Assembly: GCF_033568475.1 (NCBI RefSeq)
Contig: NC_133120.1
Coordinates: forward strand, 98,479,180-98,543,179
Direction of reading: 5' to 3'
Origin: Henckelia pumila
Taxonomy: Eukaryota > Streptophyta > Magnoliopsida > Lamiales > Gesneriaceae
DNA: 64,000 nt
Every line of letters begins with the position of its first letter. Within the stretch, counting starts at the first letter, position 1. The translations under genes were made by a program, and so were the position numbers. The notes below the pieces were generated by a model. That model did no database searches, had not been told where the DNA came from, and saw nothing but the letters and a program-made list of their open reading frames with translations. Below are positions 1-10,851 of the stretch, piece after piece.

Positions 1-932
1 GAATACACAATTGAAAATTTTGCGGGTACTTCGATCTGATTTGTAAGAATCAGACAGAAGTTTTATTGCTTAAAACTTTTGATCTGCTTGAAAGATCTGA
101 ACAAGTCAGGCAGAAGAAATCTTTCTCACAGATTGAATGCTTAATAATACTAATGCAGATAAGATGAAATAAATGCAGTAAAGAGATAGGCTTGTTTCTG
201 GATGTTCGGAGATGAATTCTCCTACGTCACCCCTTCTTCTGTTTTCAGAAGGATTCACTAGAAGACTTTGACTTTATACAATCCCTTTGTACAAATCCAA
301 TCCAATCAATCTTTTGATAGGAACTCCTAGCAATACTCTTTACTCGAAGCAGAGCAACTTTTCTACTTAGAGTTTACAAAGTGAAGCAACAGAGTATGCT
401 TCGATGATTTTATCTGGAAAGCTGTAGCTTTGATTTTGATCAATTTGAAGTGTTTCTTTGAGCTTGATCGATCTGTAGTGTTCTAAACTCAGAATATCGA
501 GACTTTGATCTGATGAAAGAAGTATCTGAGTTGGTGTATTGAGTGAAGGCTTTTTCAACTTTGATTTGATTGCTTTGTAATTTTCACTCTTGGTCTCGTG
601 TCCTGAATCTCCGAAATACTTGAGTATTTATAGTCTTCAAAAGTATTCAGTGAGCCGCCAACAATTTCTGATTTTGAGCTGCCAACCTATCTCAATCCTA
701 GATCATAGATCTTGACTTTAGAACGTAGGCCGAGCAACGTTCAAAATCTCATTAAATGATTTTGTCGTTTTCTTCAACGGTTAGAAATCGGATGAGGCTT
801 CGATCTGGTTGATGACTTTATTGCGGTACTTTGATCTGGCAATCTTTCATAGATTATAATCTTTAATCTTTGATGAGTCTGATTAATTTACTTGGTTTTG
901 TTTTGACTTGTTATCACCGAAATTCTCCAACA
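1..932 (-). repeat. 3' LTR of the copia element (31 bp missing at window edge)
   Basis: This is a copy of 10883-11814, equal in length and about 97.3% identical. On the minus strand it begins TGTTGGAGAATTTC and would end CGATCCTAACA, which lies off the window. A TATA-like TATAAATA (minus) is conserved near 625-635. Confidence 0.95.
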
Positions 933-948
933 ATTTTCCCTTTTTTGG
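933..948 (-). other. Polypurine tract of the copia element
   Basis: Immediately inside the 3' LTR the minus strand reads a purine-rich run (AAAAAAGGGAAAAT), the expected plus-strand primer position for this orientation. Confidence 0.75.
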
Positions 949-1355
949 TGATGTCAAAAACAAGTTAATATCCAGATCAAAAAATATGAAGACTATCAAC
1001 GAAAAGACTTTTCCAAAAGTTTCTGACATAGATCAAAAAAATAATTTTAGACAAAATAAATGTCAAAAATTAATTTCACAGAGGATTCCTTGACTTGATC
1101 TGCTTGTCTTTGCTTTTCTTCTAATCTGAAAATTTTTACTTCTTTCCCTTGCCTTTGGCTCTTGACTCAGTAGCTTTTTCCCCCTTTTTGGCATCACCAC
1201 CCTCAGATAAAAGATCTAGGATAACTATGAGTTGGGTACCAAAAGTGTCATGAATCTGCTTGTTGTGAGCTTCAGTGGAGGCTTCTAGACTGTCAAGATT
1301 CCGAAGGATATTTATATATTCTGCAGTGTGTTACTTTCGAACGTACATAACAGAT

Positions 1356-3808
1356 TCACTTACGTTGTTTTACCATTGTCAGCACATGTGATTTGAAATC
1401 ACGAAACTCAGTAGAAGTTTGCAACTGATTAGCTTGTAGTTCACCGATTATGGTAGAGAGTTGAGCGAATGAATTAGTTAAGTGTTGTTCTGGTATATCT
1501 TGGATCAAAGGAGAAGAAGGCTCAGTGGCGTCAGAAGAAGTAGAAGCACAAAGTTGAAGCAGAGGAGCAGTAACAGCAGAAGGTGTAGGATCAATATCCC
1601 TTATAAGCTTGTAAGTCATATCTGGATCTGTGATTGAGATCTCCGAAAGAGATGAACATGGAAGATTCAACTTGTCTTTGAACATAATGGTAATAGGCCT
1701 GAATATACTATGAATAAGATCAGTTCTAACTATCTCAAAGATAGGAGGCAGATCCATTACCAGTTGTTCAGAAGAGTCTGTCACCAGGAAGGCATCAGAT
1801 AAGAGAGGACTTTGTTCTTCATTTGAAACAAATGATGCCAATGCTGTGTTCGGATCAAAAGCAGAGGTCTTTGTTCGTTCTGGAGAGTCCATGATAATAT
1901 CTTCAATAAAGGAATCATCCGGAATAGATGTACCAACTTGCAATTAATCCGCAACTTGTTCTGCAACAGAAGTAATAGTTTCATCTGGTAGAATGTGGAG
2001 AACTGTAGATGCAGCTAGTGGCACTTCTATTTCCTTCTCAGTGGCTGAAAGTTCAGGAGGGACAGAAGAGTCAGGCTGATCTGTATGATCAATTGATGTA
2101 TCTTCAAGAACAGGAGAAATTAGTGGTTCCTTGGATTGAAATTCCTGAGCCAACTGATCTGTGGGAACATCATCATTGATCAATGACTCTTCTGGAACAG
2201 AAGTATCCTTAGCTGATGAAATGCTTGGATTGATTGGTTTGACAGAGAAAATAATTTCATCCATCAGAGATTGTTCATCTGTATCAAATGGAGTAGCTGA
2301 AGAGGGAGGTTGAACTCTGACTGATGCTTCTAATGGAAATTCTTGTCGCGTAAGTTGAGCATTTGCTGTCATCAGATTAGCATCGTTTTCCAGTTGGTTA
2401 TATGCGGCGGTCTTATCAATCTAGACTGGTTGGATTGAACTTGGTTCTCTGTGTTCGAATGAGGTGTCGAAGAGTGCTTTCCCGTAGCCTAAGTTGAACA
2501 AACTCTCTTCTGTTCAAGGCTCTTGACACAATTTTAGTTTCAGCCCATTCAAGGATTTTATTTTCAAGTGCTGCAATCCTGTCCAGTGTGTTCAATTCCT
2601 TGATGTTGACGAAAAGATCCTCAGTCCGATGAAAGAACCATTTGTCAAACAACTTCATTTTTATATCCACATTTTTTATAATGTGCTCAGCAGTCAGATC
2701 AATAAAACTTTGAATGTTTGACAGTAGATTTGGTACATCATCAGGCTGTTTGAAAAATCCGGACTGGAGCATGGAAATATTGAGCTGAGTCACTGGTGGA
2801 ACAACATTTTCCACAAAAGAGAGGGGAATAGCTGGAATTGGTGCAGGTGGAATAGGCAGTGGAATCCGAGGAGGAAGCCTGACTATTCTTCTTTTCTTTT
2901 GCGGATGAGGTGGGATAACAGCAGCCATAGTAACCTGATCGATTCAGATGAATAAATTAAAGCTTTTCTCTTTGCTGTAGTCTTTATTCTGGGAACATTT
3001 CTCCTATAAGGTGTATCTTCCTGTGTTGATGTGATGGCCAGGGACTTGGACTCATCTTGGAGCATTAAATCCTCAATATCATCGGAATGAGATGAGCCAC
3101 GCTTAAAAATAATCAATTGCTTAGCTTTGTACATATCAATGGCTCTTTCATTTAAAGTCTTGTGAGGATGAAGTGCAGATGAGGGTCCCAGATGGATATT
3201 CAGATCATTCAAGATATCTCTTATCTGAACTGCAAATCCTTGAGATTGTTCTGTAGGTGCAGTTATCATAGCAGATAGAACTTTGAACAAAACAACTGAC
3301 CAATTTACGGTAACACCAGCAGAGATAGCAACCATAACATCAAATTTTTCAGATGTAATTGCATCGAAAGAACCTGCTTTGGCCAGAAGAGATTGGCCAT
3401 AATATCGTGCAAAATCCTGAATTTCATCTTCAATTCCTTCTTCTTGCAAGGAATGCGGACTGGTTTGTTTGTCAAAGAGTACATGCTCTTCATCTGCTTC
3501 TTTGTTTCAGTAGAAATTGATGAAAAATCAGTGATTCCATGTCTTGGCAAATCGAACGAAGAAGTGAAGAGGGTAGATGTAATCCGGACGAATTCTCCAC
3601 CAAGACTTGCAGAGATGGAGTCTTCTTCAACTTTGGCCGTCTGGAAGAACTTTGGTAGGGCTTGCTTGTAAAGCAATTTCCCACCTTCGAGAAATTTCCG
3701 CAGCCCAGATGCTTCAATCTTTCTGAACATATCCACCAATCCTTGATCTTGTAGATCGAATATGGTGTGAAAGTCGATGAGAAGAAAGTTTTGGGTAATG
3801 GGTGTCAT
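1356..3808 (-). pseudogene. Broken extra sense ORF in the post-pol (env-like) position
   Basis: A long minus-strand reading begins at ATG 3808 (MTPITQNFLLIDFHTIF) and continues to 1356 through five segments. These are separated by frameshifts (near 3440, 2930-2890 and 2400-2372) and an in-frame TAA at 1944-1946. It would have been about 800 residues. No transmembrane segment or signal peptide is evident. The middle is rich in proline and basic residues (2928-2830) and the C-terminal third is acidic, rich in Ser, Pro and Glu. The first third, with 'GGEFVRIT' and 'AISAGVTVNWSVVLFKVL', loosely recalls putative plant-transposon-protein domains found in extra ORFs of plant retroelements; this is a weak inference. 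I do not recognise a function. Confidence 0.6.
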
Positions 3809-4078
3809 CTTGTTCCTGCAAAATCGAGAAATAAATGCGAGTTATATGTTCTTTGCAAAGAAGAAGTAATTTAGGGCTCAGAATAATGCGGAGTGTAGAA
3901 GAGGCAATTTTTCCGATAAGTTTTAAGGGCCTAAGCACGTGATAGATGACATAAGCAACTTTTCAAATTCAAAAAAAAATACGGCTGAGAGAGATGTCCA
4001 GCACGTGGTAAAAGAAATAATATTAATAATGTCTCGGGAATGCATATCGTCATTAATAAATAAAAGAGTGAATAAATC

Positions 4079-4092
4079 CCTTATAAATAGAC
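4079..4092 (+). promoter_or_regulatory. TATA-like box upstream of antisense ORF A
   Basis: CCTTATAAATAGACC-type sequence lies about 60 bp before the ATG at 4148, on the strand opposite to the retrotransposon genes. Its spacing suits an independent antisense transcript. Confidence 0.45.
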
Positions 4093-4147
4093 CACTCGGA
4101 TGTATCTTCCGAGTATCCTATTTAAATCATAAACTCTGATAGAGAAA

Positions 4148-4534
4148 ATGAGTTCTAATCTGTCTGTTGAAGAGTTCAAGGAAGAACTTCAGGAATTCAT
4201 CCTGAAGTGGGTTATGCGACTCTGGTTTAAAGTGGAAGAAATTCGGATGTATCATCAAGCGGCGTTCCCTCCATGCAAGTATGAGGATGTTTGCGAGCTT
4301 GAGGATCATAAGGACAAGTATATGGAGTTGCTGGGTGCCATAAGCGTTGAGGAGATCCTCTCGAATCAGGGTGTTTCTTTTCTGATGTATAGGAAAGAAG
4401 TGAAGGTCCTCACTCATCTGGTCGATGCAGGTGAGTACAAGGGTAGGCTCTTTGATCCGATTATGCTGAAGTGGTTGCACAGGTGGCGTCTGGATGCTGA
4501 TGTGAGTAAGAGGATCTGGGGGCCAATGAGATAA
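4148..4534 (+). CDS. Antisense small ORF A inside copia element (128 aa)
   Basis: An intact ORF with its own ATG and upstream TATA-like box lies between pol and the extra sense ORF, opposite in orientation to both. The protein is charged and tryptophan-rich, with no signal peptide or membrane segment. It can be aligned by eye with ORF B (5121-5540). Both have MR-x-W then IR about four residues later, PP six or seven residues on, then exactly 18 residues to LLG, 11 residues to GV, and a tail with W-x3-W followed by a basic RI. The function is unknown. Antisense extra ORFs are known in plant Ty3/gypsy Tat elements, which gives a precedent but no homology claim. ORF survival inside a decayed element suggests constraint or chance. 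Confidence 0.55.
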   Translation: MSSNLSVEEFKEELQEFILKWVMRLWFKVEEIRMYHQAAFPPCKYEDVCELEDHKDKYMELLGAISVEEILSNQGVSFLMYRKEVKVLTHLVDAGEYKGRLFDPIMLKWLHRWRLDADVSKRIWGPMR

Positions 4535-5120
4535 AATCTAGAATATTAAGTTAGTAAGAAAAATGTAATGAAGCCTTTTTTAGGAATGCAATGAAATATT
4601 ATGTTTTTCTCCTATGTTTTGAGTTTTGAGTATGATTTAAACAAACATAATATCTAAGAACTCTTAAACAGTAAGGAAATTATCCAGATGAAAGTTCAAT
4701 TCAACGTTTCATCTTTAGTCGGATGAAATATTCAAAATCAGATGGAAGGTTACCCAAAAAAAAATTGAACTAATTAAAAAATAGACAGAAAGTAATGATG
4801 ATATATTGAAGGTTACGAAGCAAAATACACAGAAGATAAAATACAATAAATGTGATTGGACAAGCTGTCTGTAAAATAGTCTTGTGACTTATCAACTTTC
4901 TGCAATAAAGTCAAAGAGAATTAGAAAAGGTTTTGAGAATCTCAAGAAGGATTATCACGATCTAGGCAGATCAAATTGAATTCCCGTAATAAATAAGCAG
5001 AAGTTGATTGGATGTTTAAAGAGGATGAAGTGGTTGAAGTCCTTTCATTCATTTATCTGTTCCTATAAGAAGCAAGGTTACAAGGCACTAGCAACACATA
5101 ATTTAAAGCATTAAGAGTAA

Positions 5121-5540
5121 ATGGCAAGTGAGAATAATATCACCGTTGTTCCATCTGTTAAACAAGAGTATGAGATCCGGAAGGATTTATACAGAAGGAG
5201 ATTGTTTGAGCGCGGAATGAGAATGTGGAAATTCCTGGATTCCATTCGCTGTCCTCGTCCAAATCTTCCTCCGGTGACTCTTGCAATGCATCGTCGAAAT
5301 TGTGCTAGAATGCAGCGATGTAAGTTTTTGCTTGGTACTCAGCATGCTAGAGACGTCTTGAAGTCTTCTGGAGTTCGGCTTTTCATTCTCCTCACAGAGC
5401 GAGATGAAATGCAGAACAATTGCTTTGAGGATGACGTCTGCAATGGTCAAGGCTCCCTAAGTGCTTGGATGATCAACTGGAGCCGAGATATGCGTAGTAG
5501 AATAGATCTTGCTCATGTAGCTTATGAGACAAATGAGTGA
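5121..5540 (+). CDS. Antisense small ORF B inside copia element (139 aa), apparent paralogue of ORF A
   Basis: This intact ORF starts at ATG 5121, 580 bp downstream of ORF A on the same (+) strand. A TATA-like CCTATAAGAAG lies about 55 bp upstream (5064-5074), mirroring the layout of ORF A. The protein is basic, cysteine-containing and soluble-looking. Shared spacing with ORF A (MR-x-W, IR, PP-18-LLG-11-GV, W-x3-W, RI) and similar 3' flanks (ATGTAATGAAGC after A, ATGTAATAAGC after B) indicate an old tandem duplication. The function is unknown. It lies 97 bp from the end of RNase H (5637), convergent with pol. Confidence 0.55.
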   Translation: MASENNITVVPSVKQEYEIRKDLYRRRLFERGMRMWKFLDSIRCPRPNLPPVTLAMHRRNCARMQRCKFLLGTQHARDVLKSSGVRLFILLTERDEMQNNCFEDDVCNGQGSLSAWMINWSRDMRSRIDLAHVAYETNE

Positions 5541-5636
5541 AATGTAATAAGCTTTATGTTTTTATCTGTTAAACAGTACTGGAACGAGCAGATATATAAA
5601 AATTAAGAAGTTATTCCCCCTAAACATGTGCTTAAT

Positions 5637-8600
5637 TTAATCAATATCAATTAAACCAAGAACATTTCGAAAATAAGAAAACTTAGCGTCGGGTAAAGGT
5701 TTGGTGAAAATATCGGCAACTTGCAAATCAGTTGAAACATGTTCCAGACGAACATCTTTCTTTTGAACATGATCTCGGATGAAATGGTGACGGATATCAA
5801 TATGCTTTGTTCTGGAATGTAGAACTGGATTGTATGTGATAGCAATTGCACTTGTATTATCATAGAAGATTGGTGATTCAGATGAATCAACACCATAATC
5901 TCTGAGTTGCTGTTGAATCCAGAGCAATTGTGCACAACAACTTCCAGCGGCTAAGTATTCTGATTCTGCTGTAGATGTAGCAATAGATGTTTGTTTCTTA
6001 CTGAACCAAGAAATAATCTTGTCACCAAGAAATTGACAAGTCCCACTTGTGCTTTTACGATCAATTCTGCAACCTGCATAATCTGCATCTGAGTAACCAA
6101 TTAGATTAAAACTAGAATCTTTTGGATACCATAAACCAACATTCTGAGTTCCCTTAAGATATTTTAGGATTCTTTTTGCTGCAATGTAGTGAGATTGCTT
6201 TGGATCAGACTAAAATCTTGCACATAGACCGACTGAGAACATTATATCTGGTCTGCTTGTTGTTAGATAAAGCAAAGATCCTATAAGTCCTCTGAATAGA
6301 GTTTTTCTACTGAAGGCTCAGCTTCATCTTTGTCCAGTTTGATTGAAGCACCCATTGGGGTACTAGCAGCAGAGCAATTCTCCATTCCAAATTTATTCAA
6401 AAGTGTATTTGACCTGGTTAATGAATATTCCCTTTTCCATTTGTCTGACTTGCAATCCCAGAAAGAAAATAAGTTCTCCCATCATACTCATCTCGAATTT
6501 GTCCTGCATCATCTTAGAGAACTTTTTGCATAATTTGGGGTTAGATGACCCAAATATGATATCATCAACATATATTTGAACTAATAAAGTATGATCATCT
6601 TTGACAAACTTAAAAAGAGTTTTATCTACAGAACCAATAGTAAAACCATGATTATTGAGAAAAAGTGAGAGGGTATCATACCAAGCTCATGGAGCTTGTT
6701 TCAACCCATAAAGAACTTTATCCAGTTTGAATACATGATCTGGATAAGATTGACTTTCAAATCCTGGGGGTTGTTCTAAAAACACTTCTTCTTGGAGAAG
6801 ACCATTGAGAAATGCACTTTTAACATCCATCTGGAATACCTTAAAGTCCTTGAAAGCAGCATAAGCAAGAAATATTCTAATAGCTTCAAGTCTAGCAACA
6901 GGGGCAAAGGTTTCATCAAAATCAATACCTTCTTCTTGTCTGTAACCTTGTGCTACTAAGCGAGCTTTATTTCTTACTTCAGTACCACTTTCATTGAGTT
7001 TATTTTTAAATACTCATCTAGTTCCTATTATAGATTTATCTGAGGGTCTAGGAACTAAATGCCAGACAGAGTTTCTTTCGAATTGATTCAATTCATCTTG
7101 CATGGCTTCTATCCAGTTACTATCAAGAAGAGCTTCTTCTACTTTCTTAGGTTCTATATGAGAGATAAAAGCAGCATGTATAAATTCATTAATCATCTGA
7201 CATCTGGTTCTCAAAGGTGCAGATGGATTACCTATTACCAATTTTTGTGGATGATTCTTGGACCATCTGTAATTTGGACCAAGTTGATCTGAATTTTCTT
7301 GTTGATTTAGAACATCGTGATGTGCAACATGATCTGTGTTTGTTGTAATCTCATTATCCACTGGTGGTTCTTCTGGTCTCTGTTCTTCAGCTTGATCTGG
7401 TTCATATTGAATGTTTTGTATGATCTGGATCTTCTTCATCATCTGTGACAAGCTTTCTTCTATTCTGTTACTAAGATCATTTAAGCTTGAGGATTCATTA
7501 GTGACAGGTGTCTCATCAAAAACAATGTGAACTGATTCTTCAACTGTTAGAGATTTAGTATTAAATGCTCTATAAGCTTTACTAACAGATGAGTAACCAA
7601 GAAATAAGCCAGCATCTGATCTGACATCAAGTGCAGTCAGATGAGTCTTACCATTGTTGTGAATGAAGCATTTGCAACAAAATACCTTGAAGTATGATAT
7701 CACTGAAACTTTACCATACCAGATCTCATAAGGTGTTTTTCCAACTTTCTTATTAATCATTGATCTGTTCTGAGTATAACAAGCTGTATTTACAGCTTCT
7801 GCACAAAACTTTTGTGAAATACCTGAATCAGCAATCATTGTTCTAGCAGCTTCCTTTAGAGTTCTATTTCTCCTTTCTGCAACACCATTTTGTTGTGGCG
7901 TTCTAGATGCCAAATACTCATGCTTGATTCCATGATTTTCAAGATAAGTAGACAGAGTTTGATTTGTAAACTCGGTTCCTCTGTCACTTCTAATTTTATT
8001 AATCGATTGAGATTTCTCATTTTGAAGTCTTAAGAGAAGTTTAATCAATTGGGTGCCAGTTTGATCTTTGGATTTTAAAAAATCACCCAAGTGAATCTCG
8101 AGAAATAATCAACAATAACCAGGGTGTATTTCATTCCCCCTAAGCTCATTACTGGAATAGGACCAAAAAGATCCATGTGCAATAGTTCTAAGCTTTTGGA
8201 GGATGATTTACATCCTTTGTTTTTAAAAGTTGATCTAATCTGCTTACCTAGTTGACATGCAGAACAAACTTTATCTTTTGAAAACTCGATTTTAAGCAGA
8301 CCTGTAACCAATTCATGTTTACTCAGATTGGCTAACGCTTTGAAGTTCAAGTGATTTAGTCTCTTGTGCCATAACCAATGTTGGTTCATCTTAGTTGATA
8401 CCAGACAAACTGTAGTGAGTGGTTGATCTGACCAATTTACCTTATAAGTATTTCCACTTCTTTCTCCTGTCATATTGATTAGTCCAGATAGATCTTTTAC
8501 AATGCAAGAGTGCTTTTGGAATTCTACACAGTAGTCATAATCACACAATTGACTAATACTAATCAGATTATATTTTAAATTTTCTACAAGTAATACATCT

Positions 8601-9362
8601 TTAATGCAAATATTCCCATGGATAAGCTTACCCTTACCCATCGTTGTACCTTTAGAGTTATCTCCGAAAGTAATCTTAGGTCATGATCCTGGTATATATT
8701 CAGATAGCATTCTTCTGTCTCCTGTCATATGCCTTGAGCATCCACTATCCAGGTACCAGACTGTTTTTTTGATCAATTCGCCCTTGTTTTCCTACAAAAA
8801 TGAAATAAAATAACTTTGGTCCCCATTCCTACTTGGGTCCACGCTGGATTAATCCCTTTGGAATCCATACTTGGATTATCCTTACAGAATTTCTATGATG
8901 TTGTCCTTTGGGAATAACATATTTATTTGATGACCTTTGTACATTGTGATGTGTGTGCCAAGTGTTGTGATCAGATCGATTATTCCTATTTTACTTCCAA
9001 TACTTTCTATAAGAGCTATTAGAATGCTATTTATGTTGATTTGGTGAAGTTCTTTGTCTTTCAGAACCATTTCTAGACCAATTTGATCTAGGTTTAGTCC
9101 ATCCTGACTTAGATTTTTCTGGCTCAACATATCCCAGCCCTCTGTGTAAGGGTTTGCTCAGATGAGTTATTGAATATGTCATAGGAATCTCTGGTTCATA
9201 TATCGTGCTGGATCTCACAAACTTCAAATACTTGGAGCTTTTGTTTTCCAGACACGATTGAGTGGTTGAGATAGATGAACTTCCTTCATTTGTGATGTAG
9301 CCTAAGCCGGATTTATCACCAGCTTGCTTTTGCATTTCTGTAAGTTTATCTAAGGATATCAA
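5637..9362 (-). pseudogene. Copia pol remnant: protease, integrase, RT, RNase H
   Basis: Reading right to left, pol continues from gag after an in-frame TGA. The protease shows LDSGC near 8745. The pre-integrase zinc region has H-x-H..C-x2-C (HKRLNHLNF, CSACQLG) near 8370-8260. The integrase core shows HMDLFGP, SDRGTEF and GVAERRNR (Asp, Asp, Glu retained; 8200-7850). RT begins WIEAMQDEL near 7140 and has YVDD near 6555. RNase H ends at 5637 after YDNTSAI and HSRTKHIDIRHH. Breaks include frameshifts near 9030 and 8080 and in-frame stops: TGA within the protease (about 8680), TGA at about 7014 (R-stop-V where RWV is expected), TGA near 6688 (AP-stop-AW for APWAW) and TAG near 6210 (F-stop-SDP for FQSDP). 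It is therefore not functional. Confidence 0.92.
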
Positions 9363-10802
9363 TCAAGATTTTACTAGATCTGTTAATCTCTGATTTTCAG
9401 ATAAAGTTTCTTGCAGCTTACTTCTCATATCATTGTTCTCAGCCATTAACAAATTTATCTGAGCCTTTAGAGTGTCTGATCCAGTATACTCATTTGAGTT
9501 ACTTTGATCTGACTTATCTGTTGTGCCCTTTTCATTTGTTCTGACTTCATCGAACTTTTGAGATAGTGTACGATATTCAATAACCATCTCATTTAATGCA
9601 TTAATAAGATCTTCCCTACTAAATTCATCAAAAGTAAAGTCAAGTACCTCTCCATCGTCTGGAATATCAGAGTTATTTGCCATAAGGCATTTGACAGCTT
9701 CTTCTTCACTTTCACTTGACGATGTCTCTGAGTCAGATGAGGTGGAGTCTGATTCTGCCCATTTTCTATTGCTTTCATCTGCTAATAGGGCTTTTTGTTC
9801 TTTATTCTTGCTGAATCTCTTCCTTTCTTCTCTTGAATTCTTCTTGTATGATGTTCTTTTCTCATCCTTCTTGGGTTTGGTACAGTCGGCTATGAAGTGT
9901 CCTTCTTTTCCGCAGTTGTAAATAGCTCGATTTTCTTCAACTGGTTCTTTTGGTTTGAAGCTTGATCTGTTAGCTCTTTGAAAGCTGTTGTGATTCTTCC
10001 TCATGAATCTTCCAAACTTCTTTACAAATAGTGACATTGCATCGCTACTGATTTGTTCTGCAGTCTTTGTTGCAGGAGATTCATCTATTGCAGTAAGAGC
10101 TTTGGTAACTTGTAATGTTGATGTGTCTTCCTCAGTTCGAACACCCATCTCGAATTCATAGGCTTTAAGATCTGCAAATAGATCATGTAGTTCGATCTTA
10201 TTGAGATCTTTGGATTCCCTCATAGCGACTGTCTTTACATCCCATTCTCGTGGTAGAGCTCTCATGACTTTGAGTGCTACTTCACGATTACTATAACTCT
10301 TTCCAAGTGCATTCAGCTCGATCATGATACTACTGAATCTTTCGTCAAATTCATTCATCGTTTCTCCTGGTTTCATCTTGATATTGTAAAACTTTTGAAT
10401 GGCCACCATGAGTTTGCTTTCCTTTGTTTGATCATTTTCTTCACATAATTGAGTGAGCTTTTCCCATATTTCTTTGGCAGTAGTGCAGCTTTTGATCTTG
10501 CTAAACATGTTTTTGTCCAGAGTTTTGTATAGAATGTCTCTGGCAACATTGTCAAGATTAGCTTTCCTTTTATCTTCAGAAGTCCATTCGGATCGAGGCT
10601 TTTCTATCATCTGAGAAGCACCTTCAGTAATAGCAACAGCAGTGTTGACTTTCATAATCTTCATTGGTCCATCTGTTACAACGAACCACATATCATCATC
10701 CAGTGCTGATAGATGTGTCTGCATACGAATTTTCCAGTCATCATAATCTTCTTTTGAGAACATAGGGATTTTACTAAACGATGTCATAGCTAAAGATGCC
10801 AT
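9363..10802 (-). CDS. Copia Gag (UBN2-type), truncated by premature stop
   Basis: This 479-residue ORF starts at ATG 10802, 37 bp inside the primer site. Its N-terminal half is the plant copia gag fold: a WxxWKIRMQTHL-like opening, then WEKLTQLCE and MNEFDERFSSIMIELNALG. A basic linker leads to a zinc knuckle near residue 300 that reads IYNCGKEGHFIADC. The first cysteine of the CCHC pattern is replaced by isoleucine, so the knuckle probably cannot bind zinc normally. An acidic Ser/Glu stretch and a C-terminal coiled coil (NNDMRSKLQETLSENQRLTDL) follow. Gag and pol should be one frame; an in-frame TGA at about 9363 separates them. Confidence 0.9.
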   Translation of the reverse strand: MASLAMTSFSKIPMFSKEDYDDWKIRMQTHLSALDDDMWFVVTDGPMKIMKVNTAVAITEGASQMIEKPRSEWTSEDKRKANLDNVARDILYKTLDKNMFSKIKSCTTAKEIWEKLTQLCEENDQTKESKLMVAIQKFYNIKMKPGETMNEFDERFSSIMIELNALGKSYSNREVALKVMRALPREWDVKTVAMRESKDLNKIELHDLFADLKAYEFEMGVRTEEDTSTLQVTKALTAIDESPATKTAEQISSDAMSLFVKKFGRFMRKNHNSFQRANRSSFKPKEPVEENRAIYNCGKEGHFIADCTKPKKDEKRTSYKKNSREERKRFSKNKEQKALLADESNRKWAESDSTSSDSETSSSESEEEAVKCLMANNSDIPDDGEVLDFTFDEFSREDLINALNEMVIEYRTLSQKFDEVRTNEKGTTDKSDQSNSNEYTGSDTLKAQINLLMAENNDMRSKLQETLSENQRLTDLVKS

Positions 10803-10838
10803 AGTTTTAGAGACGATTCAGGTGATAAGCAAGAACCT

Positions 10839-10849
10839 CTCTGATACCA
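10839..10849 (-). other. Primer binding site (tRNA-iMet) of the copia element
   Basis: On the minus strand TGGTATCAGAG follows the 5' LTR after two bases, complementary to the 3' end of initiator tRNA-Met. Confidence 0.9.
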
Positions 10850-10851
10850 CT

